Positions 1 through 6,034 of a stretch of 6,536 nt of DNA are shown here, piece by piece. Below the pieces are notes generated by a model. It saw only the letters and a program-made list of their open reading frames with translations, had not been told where the DNA came from and ran no database searches. Position numbers and translations under genes: made by a program. Where the stretch lies: contig JAFZLN010000024.1 of the NCBI GenBank assembly GCA_017551465.1, forward strand, positions 1-6,536, in the 5' to 3' direction. Source of the DNA: Bacilli bacterium (GTDB lineage Bacteria > Bacillota_I > Bacilli_A > RFN20 > CAG-826). How positions within the stretch are numbered: the stretch's first letter is position 1; each line of letters starts with the position of its first letter.

Positions 1-201
1 ATTACAGCGACCGCAATTTGTGTGAAAGCGGGTGTCAATAAAGCGGGCTTTGAAGCTTTCAAAACATGTATGGAATTATCCACTGACTTTGAAAGAATGT
101 TCTATGTTGATATGGGCTTAAATGCCTTGTTCATTTTAGGTGCTGAAGGCTTTGCTACATACGGTTTAATTAAATCTATTAAAAGACCAAAAAGTGTGTA
201 G
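1..201 (+). CDS. C-terminal fragment of an unrecognised, probably membrane-associated protein
   Basis: The frame is open from the first base of the window to TAG at 199-201 and gives the last 66 residues of a protein whose start lies outside. I do not recognise the family. The tail has a hydrophobic stretch (around MGLNALFILG to YGLIKSI) followed by a basic end, RPKSV, which would suit a last membrane helix with a cytoplasmic C-terminus. This is inference from composition only. The next gene begins 13 bases after the stop, so the two are probably co-transcribed and this gene may belong to the same envelope-protein cluster. The fragment is too short to exclude a soluble protein. Confidence 0.6.
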   Translation: MTATAICVKAGVNKAGFEAFKTCMELSTDFERMFYVDMGLNALFILGAEGFATYGLIKSIKRPKSV

Positions 202-214
202 TATACTAATAAAT

Positions 215-697
215 ATGAACGCCAAGAACAAAAGGACCAGTGGTATTCTTATGGGATCAATGCTCATCGGAGGCATTCTTTTCATTGGTGCGATTTTATT
301 ACCACTAATTATCAGCGACAAAACAATTGAACAAGAAACCAAAATTGGGACTATTGTCATATATAGTTTCATCGCACTTTTGTTCACCATAGTTGGTATT
401 TATTCCTTAGTCAAAGGCTTGACCGCTTACAAGTCTATGAGTCGTGGAAGAAAAAGAGGCTGTAAGATTGTCGATATTATCAATTCCAAAGTTAATTCCA
501 TGTATAAAGAAATCACTGTGGAATATCGTGGTGAATCTGGCGATAAACGTCGACATATCGTCCCAATTAACTTCGCTAGTGCTTCTAAGCTAAAGGTTGG
601 TCAAATCATTGAATGCTATATCCGCAAGGATGAATGCTATGTTGATGTCGATCACCTTGTCATCCTTCAAGAACCTGAAGAAGTAGAGTCTGAATAA
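215..697 (+). CDS. Two-helix membrane protein with C-terminal beta-rich domain, paralogue A
   Basis: This encodes a 160-residue protein starting MNAKNKRTSG. Two hydrophobic helices span about residues 11-33 and 44-66, followed by a basic stretch (SRGRKRG, 76-82) and a soluble domain of about 70 residues. That domain has alternating hydrophobic residues suggestive of beta strands and ends KVGQIIECY...CYVDVD (128-146). The basic stretch suggests the soluble part is cytoplasmic. The spacing resembles DUF3592-type domains, whose end typically reads G-x-x-V-x-V-x-Y, but this is a loose resemblance. A GTG at 194 would add seven residues and overlap the preceding stop; ATG 215 is preferred, although neither has a clear ribosome binding site, so translational coupling to the upstream gene is likely. 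The next gene, 2 bases downstream, is a paralogue with the same layout. Function unknown. Confidence 0.8.
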   Translation: MNAKNKRTSGILMGSMLIGGILFIGAILLPLIISDKTIEQETKIGTIVIYSFIALLFTIVGIYSLVKGLTAYKSMSRGRKRGCKIVDIINSKVNSMYKEITVEYRGESGDKRRHIVPINFASASKLKVGQIIECYIRKDECYVDVDHLVILQEPEEVESE

Positions 698-699
698 CA

Positions 700-1218
700 A
701 TGGGTATTAAAACACAAGGCAAAATCAGCGCTGGTATAGCTTTTATTGTGATAGGACTAGTTGTCTTTTCCTTTGGAATGTTTGCATTTATTATGCTTTT
801 TAGAAGCAATTCTTCACAAATGAACGCGATATTTATTGCCCCAACGGTTGTATTCTTCTTAATTTCCTTTTTAACAGTGGGAGTGGGAGCAATCAACCTT
901 GCCAAAGGTATCAAAGGTCGTGGTATTTTAATAAACGGCCATAAGAGTACAGGCACTATTTTAGAAAAGTATCATATGACCAGCCGTCAAAACCACGCGC
1001 ATATCACTCATTACATCATCATCAGTTATAAAGGTGACTCCAATCAGGAGCACAAACTAAGAGTGCAGCTAGACTACCGTAATTCCTATCGTTTAGAAAG
1101 AGGCATGGTTATCGAATGCTATGTTCTTGGGGAAGATGCTTACGTCGATTTAAGCAAAGAAGTGCGTATCATCTCAGAAGCGGGAGTCAGTTATGATTTT
1201 AACGGTCCAACGTTCTAA
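700..1218 (+). CDS. Two-helix membrane protein with C-terminal beta-rich domain, paralogue B
   Basis: This encodes 172 residues. The architecture matches the gene just upstream: helices at about 11-34 and 44-68, a short Lys/Arg-containing turn (AKGIKGRG), then a soluble domain with ISYKGD (108-113) and RGMVIECYV...AYVDLS (134-152). The counterparts in the upstream protein are VEYRGE, VGQIIECYI and CYVDVD. This conserved spacing is the evidence for tandem duplication followed by strong divergence. ATG 700 lies 2 bases after the previous TAA with no convincing Shine-Dalgarno, so it is probably translated by coupling. A hairpin terminator follows directly, making this the last gene of the unit. 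The extra tail (VSYDFNGPTF) is absent from its partner. No catalytic motif is visible. A DUF3592-like fold is possible but unproven, and the function is unknown. Confidence 0.85.
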   Translation: MGIKTQGKISAGIAFIVIGLVVFSFGMFAFIMLFRSNSSQMNAIFIAPTVVFFLISFLTVGVGAINLAKGIKGRGILINGHKSTGTILEKYHMTSRQNHAHITHYIIISYKGDSNQEHKLRVQLDYRNSYRLERGMVIECYVLGEDAYVDLSKEVRIISEAGVSYDFNGPTF

Positions 1219-1220
1219 AT

Positions 1221-1246
1221 AAGGTGCCTAAAAAGGCGCCTTTTAA
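1221..1246 (+). terminator. Rho-independent terminator of the membrane-protein cluster
   Basis: An 8-base-pair stem, AAGGTGCC (1221-1228) with GGCGCCTT (1235-1242), contains one G-U pair and a TAAAAA loop. It is followed by a short, interrupted T run (TTTTAAATTTT). It starts 2 bases after the TAA of the second paralogue and ends the upstream unit. Confidence 0.8.
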
Positions 1247-1273
1247 ATTTTAATAAAGTTTGGACGATTCTTA

Positions 1274-1302
1274 TTGAATATTTATGTATTTTTCTGTATA
1301 TT
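1274..1302 (+). promoter_or_regulatory. Predicted sigma-A-type promoter for the zinc-ribbon gene
   Basis: The -35 candidate TTGAAT (1274-1279) and -10 candidate TATATT (1297-1302) are separated by 17 bases. Transcription would start near 1308, giving a leader of roughly 17 bases that still includes the GGAGG ribosome binding site. The promoter lies just downstream of the preceding terminator, consistent with an independent unit. Confidence 0.55.
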
Positions 1303-1312
1303 TATCACGAAT

Positions 1313-1317
1313 GGAGG
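1313..1317 (+). promoter_or_regulatory. Ribosome binding site that fixes the start at 1325
   Basis: GGAGG sits 7 bases before ATG 1325. It rules out the in-frame TTG at 1274, which would place this site inside the coding region and add a 17-residue extension not needed by the zinc-ribbon domain. Confidence 0.75.
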
Positions 1318-1324
1318 TAGTGTT

Positions 1325-1987
1325 ATGTCATTAATTAGATGCCCAGAATGTAAACAACCAATGTCTGATACTATTTCAGTTTGCCCTCACTGTGGTTATA
1401 ACTTAACCGATAAGGATAAGATCGACGCTTATGGCGACGCAATTCTTAATCCTGTGGAAATGAAAGAAGTTGAACCAGTAGCAGTGGAGAAGAAAAAAGA
1501 AATTCCTGAATATCTTGAAAGTGAAGCCACGGTTAAAATCAATAACAAAACCTATGTAAACGGCCACTTAAGGGTTAATAAAGGTATGTTCTCTTTTAAA
1601 AGAGGAGAATCATATTGGACCCACACTAGATATTATTCTCCTGCGGATTGGGAAGATATTTTCAATGTTAAAGCTGTGGAAGCTTTTAGATCCATGAAAG
1701 TCAAAAGTTGGGATTCATATAATGGTGGAATGGTCGACGCTTTAGTCATTAAAACCAAAAGTGGCACAATCATCTATCTCACACCAGTGGACTATAAGAG
1801 ATTTCAAGAATACTTTGAAGCAAACGATATTCCATGTTTATCAGAAGAAGAACTCAACATCCCACAAGACAAGATTGGCTATACACTCGATCACAACGCT
1901 AAAGTAGGCATCGTCTTCATCTTCGTCTTCCTTGGCATCATGGTGACATTGATGCTAGTCATAGGGCTTATAAGCTCCATTAAATAG
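1325..1987 (+). CDS. Zinc-ribbon protein with C-terminal membrane anchor
   Basis: This encodes a 220-residue protein. Residues 6-23 form a double-CxxC zinc ribbon (CPEC at 6-9, CPHC at 20-23), of the zinc-ribbon/DUF-type common at the N-termini of Bacillota membrane proteins. A charged linker rich in Glu and Lys (about 42-68) follows. The central domain at about 70-170 has beta-like alternation (VKINNKTYVNG, KGMFSFKRGESYW, ALVIKTKSGTIIYLTP) and ends in a probable helix (YKRFQEYFEAN). It reads like a small PH/GRAM-like module, which is inference. One hydrophobic helix at about 193-216 anchors the C-terminus, leaving the ribbon in the cytoplasm. The gene has its own promoter and ribosome binding site and no co-directional partner close by. 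The specific function is unknown; nucleic-acid or protein binding through the ribbon is possible but not shown. Confidence 0.85.
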   Translation: MSLIRCPECKQPMSDTISVCPHCGYNLTDKDKIDAYGDAILNPVEMKEVEPVAVEKKKEIPEYLESEATVKINNKTYVNGHLRVNKGMFSFKRGESYWTHTRYYSPADWEDIFNVKAVEAFRSMKVKSWDSYNGGMVDALVIKTKSGTIIYLTPVDYKRFQEYFEANDIPCLSEEELNIPQDKIGYTLDHNAKVGIVFIFVFLGIMVTLMLVIGLISSIK

Positions 1988-2045
1988 CGCTAAAAATCAT
2001 ATTTTATTTTGGATATACCATGCTATCTTTAACTTTTTTCTTTAT

Positions 2046-2070
2046 GTTTTTATTAAAAACAAGTTATAAT
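2046..2070 (+). promoter_or_regulatory. Promoter -10 region with adjacent AT-rich inverted repeat, lipoprotein gene
   Basis: A perfect TATAAT occurs at 2065-2070. The best -35 positions (around 2041-2047, TTTATG or TTATGT) match poorly. A perfect inverted repeat, GTTTTT-ATT-AAAAAC (2046-2060), fills the spacer. Transcription would start near 2077 and give an 80-base leader before ATG 2158. The weak -35 suggests help from an activator or from the AT-rich flank; this is inference. The rest of the 170-base gap after 1987 holds AT-rich sequence without a recognisable gene. Confidence 0.45.
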
Positions 2071-2109
2071 GGGGCTAAATTGAGATTTGTTTGAACGCAT
2101 CGTGACTTT

Positions 2110-2136
2110 TTTAAGGTGTGTTTAACAAACCTTAAA
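2110..2136 (+). repeat. Imperfect inverted repeat in the lipoprotein leader
   Basis: The arms are 2110-2120 and 2126-2136: TTTAAGGTGTG pairs with CAAACCTTAAA with a single mismatch (10 of 11 pairs) around a TTTAA loop. It lies 21 bases before the start codon and 7 bases before the AAGGAG site. It is not followed by a T run, so it is not a terminator. It could be an operator (palindromic DNA site) or an mRNA hairpin that affects stability or initiation. Confidence 0.5.
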
Positions 2137-2143
2137 GAGAGAA

Positions 2144-2149
2144 AAGGAG
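2144..2149 (+). promoter_or_regulatory. Ribosome binding site that fixes the lipoprotein start
   Basis: AAGGAG ends 8 bases before ATG 2158 and only 2 bases before ATG 2152. The spacing favours 2158. It excludes the in-frame GTG at 2116, which lies within the leader hairpin. Confidence 0.75.
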
Positions 2150-2157
2150 TTATGATA

Positions 2158-3669
2158 ATGAAAATCATGAAAGGATTTTTTCCTATCGCTGTCGTAGGTT
2201 TACTATTGTCTTTAGGTGCCTGCACAGGACCAAACGAAGGGGGAAAGAGTGGTCAATCAACCACGTCATCAGTAGCACCGTTACCAAGAATTACTGTGAA
2301 AACTGCTGACGACAAAACATCACTAACACTTATTGTTGGTGAAACAGGTCAAGTGAAAGCCGACCAAGAAGGCGTCACATGGGCATCCACAAACGCTGCC
2401 GTTGCGACAGTTGAAAATGGCGTAGTTACAGCAGTGGCCCCAGGTTCTGCTAAGATTACCGCTAGCAAGGATGGTTTTAAAACTGGTGAATTAAACGTCA
2501 CAGTTAATAGAAAACCTCCAATCGCAACACTACACTTTGAAGTCGCTGATCACTATTCCGCTGACGGCGAATGGACAAACAGCAATCGTGGCCCAGGTGA
2601 AACACCTATCTACAGTAAGAGTAGTGCCTCTGATGGTACATGCGTCGGTTACTTCGGTGATGGCGATAAAGAAACATTAACATTTACCAGTAGTGCGGCT
2701 ATCAATGCCGAATTATTAATCACAATGGGTCATAATAGTTCTTATGAACCATTAAGTGAAATCATGTCCGCTAAACTCAATAACGCTGATATTGATTTAA
2801 GCAAAGTCAATTTCACATCTGATAGTGATGGTTCTGGTAACTACACATTTATCGGTGTTTCCTTTGGAAAATTTGATTTAGTCCAAGGTAACAACGTCTT
2901 AGAAATCTCTATGAAAGGTAATGCTCCTTACTTAGATGATTTATTAGTCTATTCCGATACCGCAGCAGAAATCACTGCTGTTCCAGCACCAGAAAAACCA
3001 GCTATTACTGTGCAAAACGCTGAAACTGAATTAACAATCGAAGCGGAATCCACAGTCCAATTACGCGTTGATGTTGAAGGTGTTAAATATAGATCAAATA
3101 GTGAATCAGTTGCCACTGTTGATGAAAACACTGGTTTAGTTACTGGTGTTGCTAAAGGTAATACAGACATCGTCATTACAAAAGATGGCTATAAGACCAC
3201 AAAAGCACACATCATCGTTACTGAGAAGGTTGTTGCGGGTGAAGTTAGAGCCCAAGCCGAAGACGGTACATGTAATGATGCTGCCATTGCAGAAGCTGAT
3301 ACACCAATCGTCAAGAGAAGCACATCCACAGGCGAAACATGTACAGCGCAATGGGCCGCTGAAGCCGTCTTGGTAGTTAAGTTCAACGCCGCTAACGCTG
3401 GTTCTTACAAACTTTACCTTAATGGTAGAGCGGGTGGTCAATATGGCACAGCCAATATTGATAACTTAAAGGCCATTATCGAAGTTAAAGTCAATAACGC
3501 TGCTGTTGCTATCGCTGATGACTTCGCCATCAGTGGTCGTACATTCACCGATTACTTATTAGGTGATGTCACACTTCAAGCTGGCGAAAACACCATTGAA
3601 GTTAAAGCCATTGGTGAAGATAATACAGCTCCAAACATTGACTTCTTCAAATTTGTGCCAAACGCCTAG
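2158..3669 (+). CDS. Surface lipoprotein with two Big2-like and two carbohydrate-binding-like modules
   Basis: This encodes 503 residues. A lipoprotein signal peptide (MKIMKGFF, a hydrophobic core, then LGAC) puts the lipidated cysteine at residue 22, so the protein should be anchored on the outer face of the membrane. A flexible Gly/Ser/Thr linker follows (about 24-40). Module order: Big2-like domain (about 45-117, with VTWASTNAAVATVENGVVTA and PGSAKITASKDGFK), a beta-sandwich resembling CBM6/CBM35 (about 123-268), a second Big2-like domain (about 282-356, YRSNSESVATVDENTGLVTG and KGNTDIVITKDGYK) and a second CBM-like domain (about 363-502). The two CBM-like copies share TPI...GTC/ETC near the start and a closing G-N/E-N-x-x-E-I/V-x-x-K...D-x-x-x-x-F/Y pattern. 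No glycosidase, protease or other catalytic domain is visible, so a glycan-binding or adhesion role is inferred. The gene is monocistronic, with its own promoter and terminator. Confidence 0.85.
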   Translation: MKIMKGFFPIAVVGLLLSLGACTGPNEGGKSGQSTTSSVAPLPRITVKTADDKTSLTLIVGETGQVKADQEGVTWASTNAAVATVENGVVTAVAPGSAKITASKDGFKTGELNVTVNRKPPIATLHFEVADHYSADGEWTNSNRGPGETPIYSKSSASDGTCVGYFGDGDKETLTFTSSAAINAELLITMGHNSSYEPLSEIMSAKLNNADIDLSKVNFTSDSDGSGNYTFIGVSFGKFDLVQGNNVLEISMKGNAPYLDDLLVYSDTAAEITAVPAPEKPAITVQNAETELTIEAESTVQLRVDVEGVKYRSNSESVATVDENTGLVTGVAKGNTDIVITKDGYKTTKAHIIVTEKVVAGEVRAQAEDGTCNDAAIAEADTPIVKRSTSTGETCTAQWAAEAVLVVKFNAANAGSYKLYLNGRAGGQYGTANIDNLKAIIEVKVNNAAVAIADDFAISGRTFTDYLLGDVTLQAGENTIEVKAIGEDNTAPNIDFFKFVPNA

Positions 3670-3683
3670 TTAGTTTAAAAACT

Positions 3684-3718
3684 AAAAAATAAGTGGTATC
3701 CTCGGATGCCACTTTTTT
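3684..3718. terminator. Bidirectional rho-independent terminator between convergent genes
   Basis: A 10-base-pair stem, AAGTGGTATC (3691-3700) with GATGCCACTT (3705-3714), closes on a CTCG loop and has one G-U pair. It is flanked by AAAAAA (3684-3689) on the left and TTTT (3715-3718) on the right, so it serves the lipoprotein gene on the + strand and the MATE gene on the - strand. The MATE stop codon (3717-3719) overlaps the T run. A second small palindrome, TTAGTTT-AA-AAACTAA (3670-3685), abuts it directly after the lipoprotein stop. Confidence 0.85.
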
Positions 3719-5078
3719 AATACCCATATTTCTTACGATTGAGAATTAAGAATATCGTTCCTAAACCAACATTAATTAATTCTCCCGCGGTTAACGCCCA
3801 CCATAAGGATTGATCACCGAATAGAATTGGGAATAAGAACGCAAAACCGATTTGAAAGATTAAAGTTCTACATAAAGAGATAATCGTCGAGACCGCTCCA
3901 TTATTAAGTGCGGTAAAGAACGCAGAAGTAAACATTGAATAGCCTAAGGCTAAATAGGCAAAAGAATAAATGATTGCCGCTTGAATAATAAGATTAATAA
4001 GTTCTTGTTCTCCATGCCCAAATAAATGCGCAAAAGGTACTGCTAAAGATAGGGAAAGGGCAAACATGGCTATGCCTAAAACACCCATTGAAGTCCAACT
4101 CTTCTTAAGAATATTGTGAAGTTCATCTTTATTCTGAGCGCCATAGTTATAGCCAACCGGTGGGGCCATACCAATGGAATAACCAATGAATATTGCGGCG
4201 AACACGAATGATAAATACATGATGACGCCATAGGCTGAGACACCGTTCACACCATAGGCTCTTAATAGTTGAGCGTTATAAATCACGCTTACTAAGTTCA
4301 TCGCAATATTAGAAATAAACTCACTCATGCCGTTATAAATAGCCTGGAATAAGTCTTTGAAATCTAAACGTGTTTTACCTAATCTAATTGGCAAGTTTTT
4401 CTTAAATACAAAGTATAGAAGTGGTCCAATACCACCGACAACATAGCCTAAGATTGTGCCTAAAGCGGCGCCGATAATACCCATCTTTAAGACCGCAATG
4501 AATAAAGCATCAAAGATGATATTGGTTAAGCCTGCTAACAGGGTAAATAAGAAACCCATCTTACCCTTTTCTGCGACCATGAAGAAAGAATGGAAAACAT
4601 TTTGTAGCATGAATGCTATTTGACCTAACATCATGAGCTGACCATACATTACCGCGTAGTCAATCATCGCTTCAGTGCTATCTTGGCTAAAGTGCGCCAT
4701 CATTAAGACAACTGGCTTAACCATCAACGCTCCAAAGACAGAGAAGAAGAAACCAAAAGCAATCGTTGTGTAGATAATCATTGAGAATGTCTTATTAGCC
4801 TTCTCGATTTTCTTTTCGCCTAAATATTTAGATACTAAAGCGGTACCACCTGTCCCAAGCATGAAACCGATGGAACCGATAATCATAATGAATGGGAAGA
4901 TAAGATTGACTGCTGCAAAAGCATCGTTATTAGCGAAGTTAGCGATGAATAAGCCATCCACAACAGAGTAAAGCGAAATAAAGACCATCAACATGATTGG
5001 GAAGATGGTGATTCTGGCAATCTTTTTAAATGTAAAATGTTCGCTAATGCTGACAGGCATACGCAATATTATAGGCAT
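3717..5078 (-). CDS. MATE family efflux transporter, MepA-like
   Basis: This encodes 453 residues, the usual size for MATE transporters, with hydrophobic segments throughout consistent with 12 helices. MATE proteins export cationic drugs or metabolites across the cytoplasmic membrane using a Na+ or H+ gradient. Recognisable signatures are SVVDGLFIANFANNDAFAAVN (38-58, the N-lobe helix-1 region), GTGGTALVSKYLGEKK (75-90), TNIIFDALFIAVLKMGIIGAA (185-205, end of the first lobe) and IGYSIGMAPPVGYNYGAQN (298-316, second-lobe counterpart of the family's QPIIGYNYGA motif). In that last motif, MAPPVGYNYG replaces the common QPIIGYNYG. The start at 5078 has no clear ribosome binding site; ATG at 5060 (MPVSISEH) is a credible alternative that removes six residues. 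The substrate cannot be told. The gene is divergent from the DegV gene and convergent with the lipoprotein gene. Confidence 0.92.
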   Translation of the reverse strand: MPIILRMPVSISEHFTFKKIARITIFPIMLMVFISLYSVVDGLFIANFANNDAFAAVNLIFPFIMIIGSIGFMLGTGGTALVSKYLGEKKIEKANKTFSMIIYTTIAFGFFFSVFGALMVKPVVLMMAHFSQDSTEAMIDYAVMYGQLMMLGQIAFMLQNVFHSFFMVAEKGKMGFLFTLLAGLTNIIFDALFIAVLKMGIIGAALGTILGYVVGGIGPLLYFVFKKNLPIRLGKTRLDFKDLFQAIYNGMSEFISNIAMNLVSVIYNAQLLRAYGVNGVSAYGVIMYLSFVFAAIFIGYSIGMAPPVGYNYGAQNKDELHNILKKSWTSMGVLGIAMFALSLSLAVPFAHLFGHGEQELINLIIQAAIIYSFAYLALGYSMFTSAFFTALNNGAVSTIISLCRTLIFQIGFAFLFPILFGDQSLWWALTAGELINVGLGTIFLILNRKKYGY

Positions 5079-5118
5079 ATTTGCATAGGTATGTTATGAT
5101 TTTTCTATATTGCATAGG
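5055..5118. promoter_or_regulatory. Repeat-rich divergent promoter region of the MATE and DegV genes
   Basis: Two direct repeat pairs are present: AGGCATA at 5055-5061 and 5073-5079, and TTGCATAGG at 5081-5089 and 5110-5118. A 10-base inverted repeat with one mismatch, TACGCAATAT (5060-5069) and ATATTGCATA (5107-5116), spans the region. On the + strand, TATGAT (5095-5100) is a -10 candidate for the DegV gene with TAGGCA (5072-5077) 17 bases upstream. On the - strand, TATAAT (5073 to 5068) with ATAACA (5097 to 5092) 18 bases upstream is a candidate for the MATE gene, and it would favour the internal start at 5060. All promoter assignments are tentative. Confidence 0.4.
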
Positions 5119-5120
5119 AG
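5116..5120 (+). promoter_or_regulatory. Ribosome binding site of the DegV gene
   Basis: AGGAG is spaced 6 bases from ATG 5127 and supports that start. It overlaps the second TTGCATAGG repeat, so a protein binding the repeat would sit on the DNA encoding the translation start region. Confidence 0.75.
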
Positions 5121-5126
5121 TTTAAT

Positions 5127-6017
5127 ATGGCTTATCAAATTTTTACTGACACCTCTTCAGGCATGTCTAAAGCCTTAAGAAAAGAGTACGGTATTGAATA
5201 TTTCCGTATGGGTTTAAATGTCGCCGGTGAAGAAAAACATGGCGATTTAGATTACGAAGAATTCTCAAGAGAACAACTATATGCTTGGGTTAAAGATCCA
5301 AACATCACGATTACTACCTCACTAGTGACCACAACGGAGTTCACTGAAAAATGTGAAAAGTATTTAGATAAAGGCATTAATATCTTATATATCGCTTGCA
5401 CTGATGCTTTAAGTGGCACAAGAGGAGTATTCGAATTAGTCAAAAGAGACCTACAAGAAAAATACCCAGAAAGAACCATTCTTAGCATTAACTCATGCCG
5501 TGCGGAAATGGCCTTAGGTTTAATGGTGGTGGAAGCCGCTAAAATGCAAAGAGAAGGAAAAGACATCAAGGAAGTCTATGAATATATCGAAGCCAATAAA
5601 CAATACTTCCATCAAGTTGGTTCCATTGATACCCTCAAGTATTTAAAAGCCTATGGTAGAGTGAGTGGCGCCGCTGCTTTCTTTGCTGATACATTAAACA
5701 TCAAGCCACTCATTATGGCGGACATTTATGGCAATAACTATACATTTAAGAAAGTACACGGCCCAATGAAGGCCATGATTGAATGCTTTAACTATGTTAA
5801 AGATAACATGGTGGAAGGCATCACTGATGTCGTCTATTTAGGCGAAACAATGCCAGGGGACGCTAAGGCGTATTTAAAGAAACGCATTGAAGAAGAATTA
5901 AAAATTAAAACTGAAGAATATATCATTAGTCCAATCGTGGGAGTTTGCTGTGGACCAGGCATGTATGGTTGCTGGTTCAAAGGCAAACTAGTGACCGAAA
6001 AAGGCGCTAAAAAGTAA
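5127..6017 (+). CDS. DegV family protein (probable fatty-acid-binding protein, FakB-like)
   Basis: This encodes 296 residues, a typical DegV length. Characterised family members (FakB) bind a fatty acid and present it to the kinase FakA for phosphorylation and entry into phospholipid synthesis; the protein is cytoplasmic. Family landmarks in order are IFTDTSSGM (5-13, usually DSTAD), TTSLVTTTEF (63-72, usually TSQPSPxEF), ALSGTRGVFE (94-103), NSCRAEMALGLMVVEAAK (122-139), DTLKYLKAYGRVSG (168-181), NIKPLI (191-196), KVHGPMKAM (209-217) and VCCGPGMYGCWF (273-284). Two positions differ from the commonest form: AYGR replaces KGGR, and CC replaces the usual H-x before GPG, where the His is thought to contact the fatty-acid carboxylate. 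I infer a divergent subfamily whose ligand may differ. No FakA gene is in the window. The AGGAG ribosome binding site supports this start. Confidence 0.9.
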   Translation: MAYQIFTDTSSGMSKALRKEYGIEYFRMGLNVAGEEKHGDLDYEEFSREQLYAWVKDPNITITTSLVTTTEFTEKCEKYLDKGINILYIACTDALSGTRGVFELVKRDLQEKYPERTILSINSCRAEMALGLMVVEAAKMQREGKDIKEVYEYIEANKQYFHQVGSIDTLKYLKAYGRVSGAAAFFADTLNIKPLIMADIYGNNYTFKKVHGPMKAMIECFNYVKDNMVEGITDVVYLGETMPGDAKAYLKKRIEEELKIKTEEYIISPIVGVCCGPGMYGCWFKGKLVTEKGAKK

Positions 6018-6034
6018 GAATGTCACACTAAATA

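Noticed and set aside
194..196. GTG start for the first paralogue
   Set aside because: It overlaps the upstream stop, has no ribosome binding site, and adds residues before a natural MNAKNK start at 215.
166..956. Antisense open frames over the two paralogous membrane genes
   Set aside because: No ribosome binding sites or recognisable domains. Their hydrophobicity mirrors the membrane helices of the sense genes.
1985..2010. Possible terminator after the zinc-ribbon gene (TAGCGCTA palindrome and AAAAT-CAT-ATTTT)
   Set aside because: The stems are short and almost wholly A-T. It is too weak to call.
2116..2118. GTG start for the lipoprotein
   Set aside because: It lies in the leader hairpin and upstream of a well-placed AAGGAG, and would put charged residues ahead of a standard lipoprotein signal peptide.
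3136..3441. Open frames on the - strand and in another + frame within the lipoprotein gene
   Set aside because: They lie wholly inside a gene with a signal peptide, recognisable modules, promoter and ribosome binding site. Their translations are Ser/Thr/Val/Cys-rich shadows without domains.
5252..5569. Antisense open frame inside the DegV gene
   Set aside because: It fully overlaps a confidently assigned family gene and has no motif of its own.
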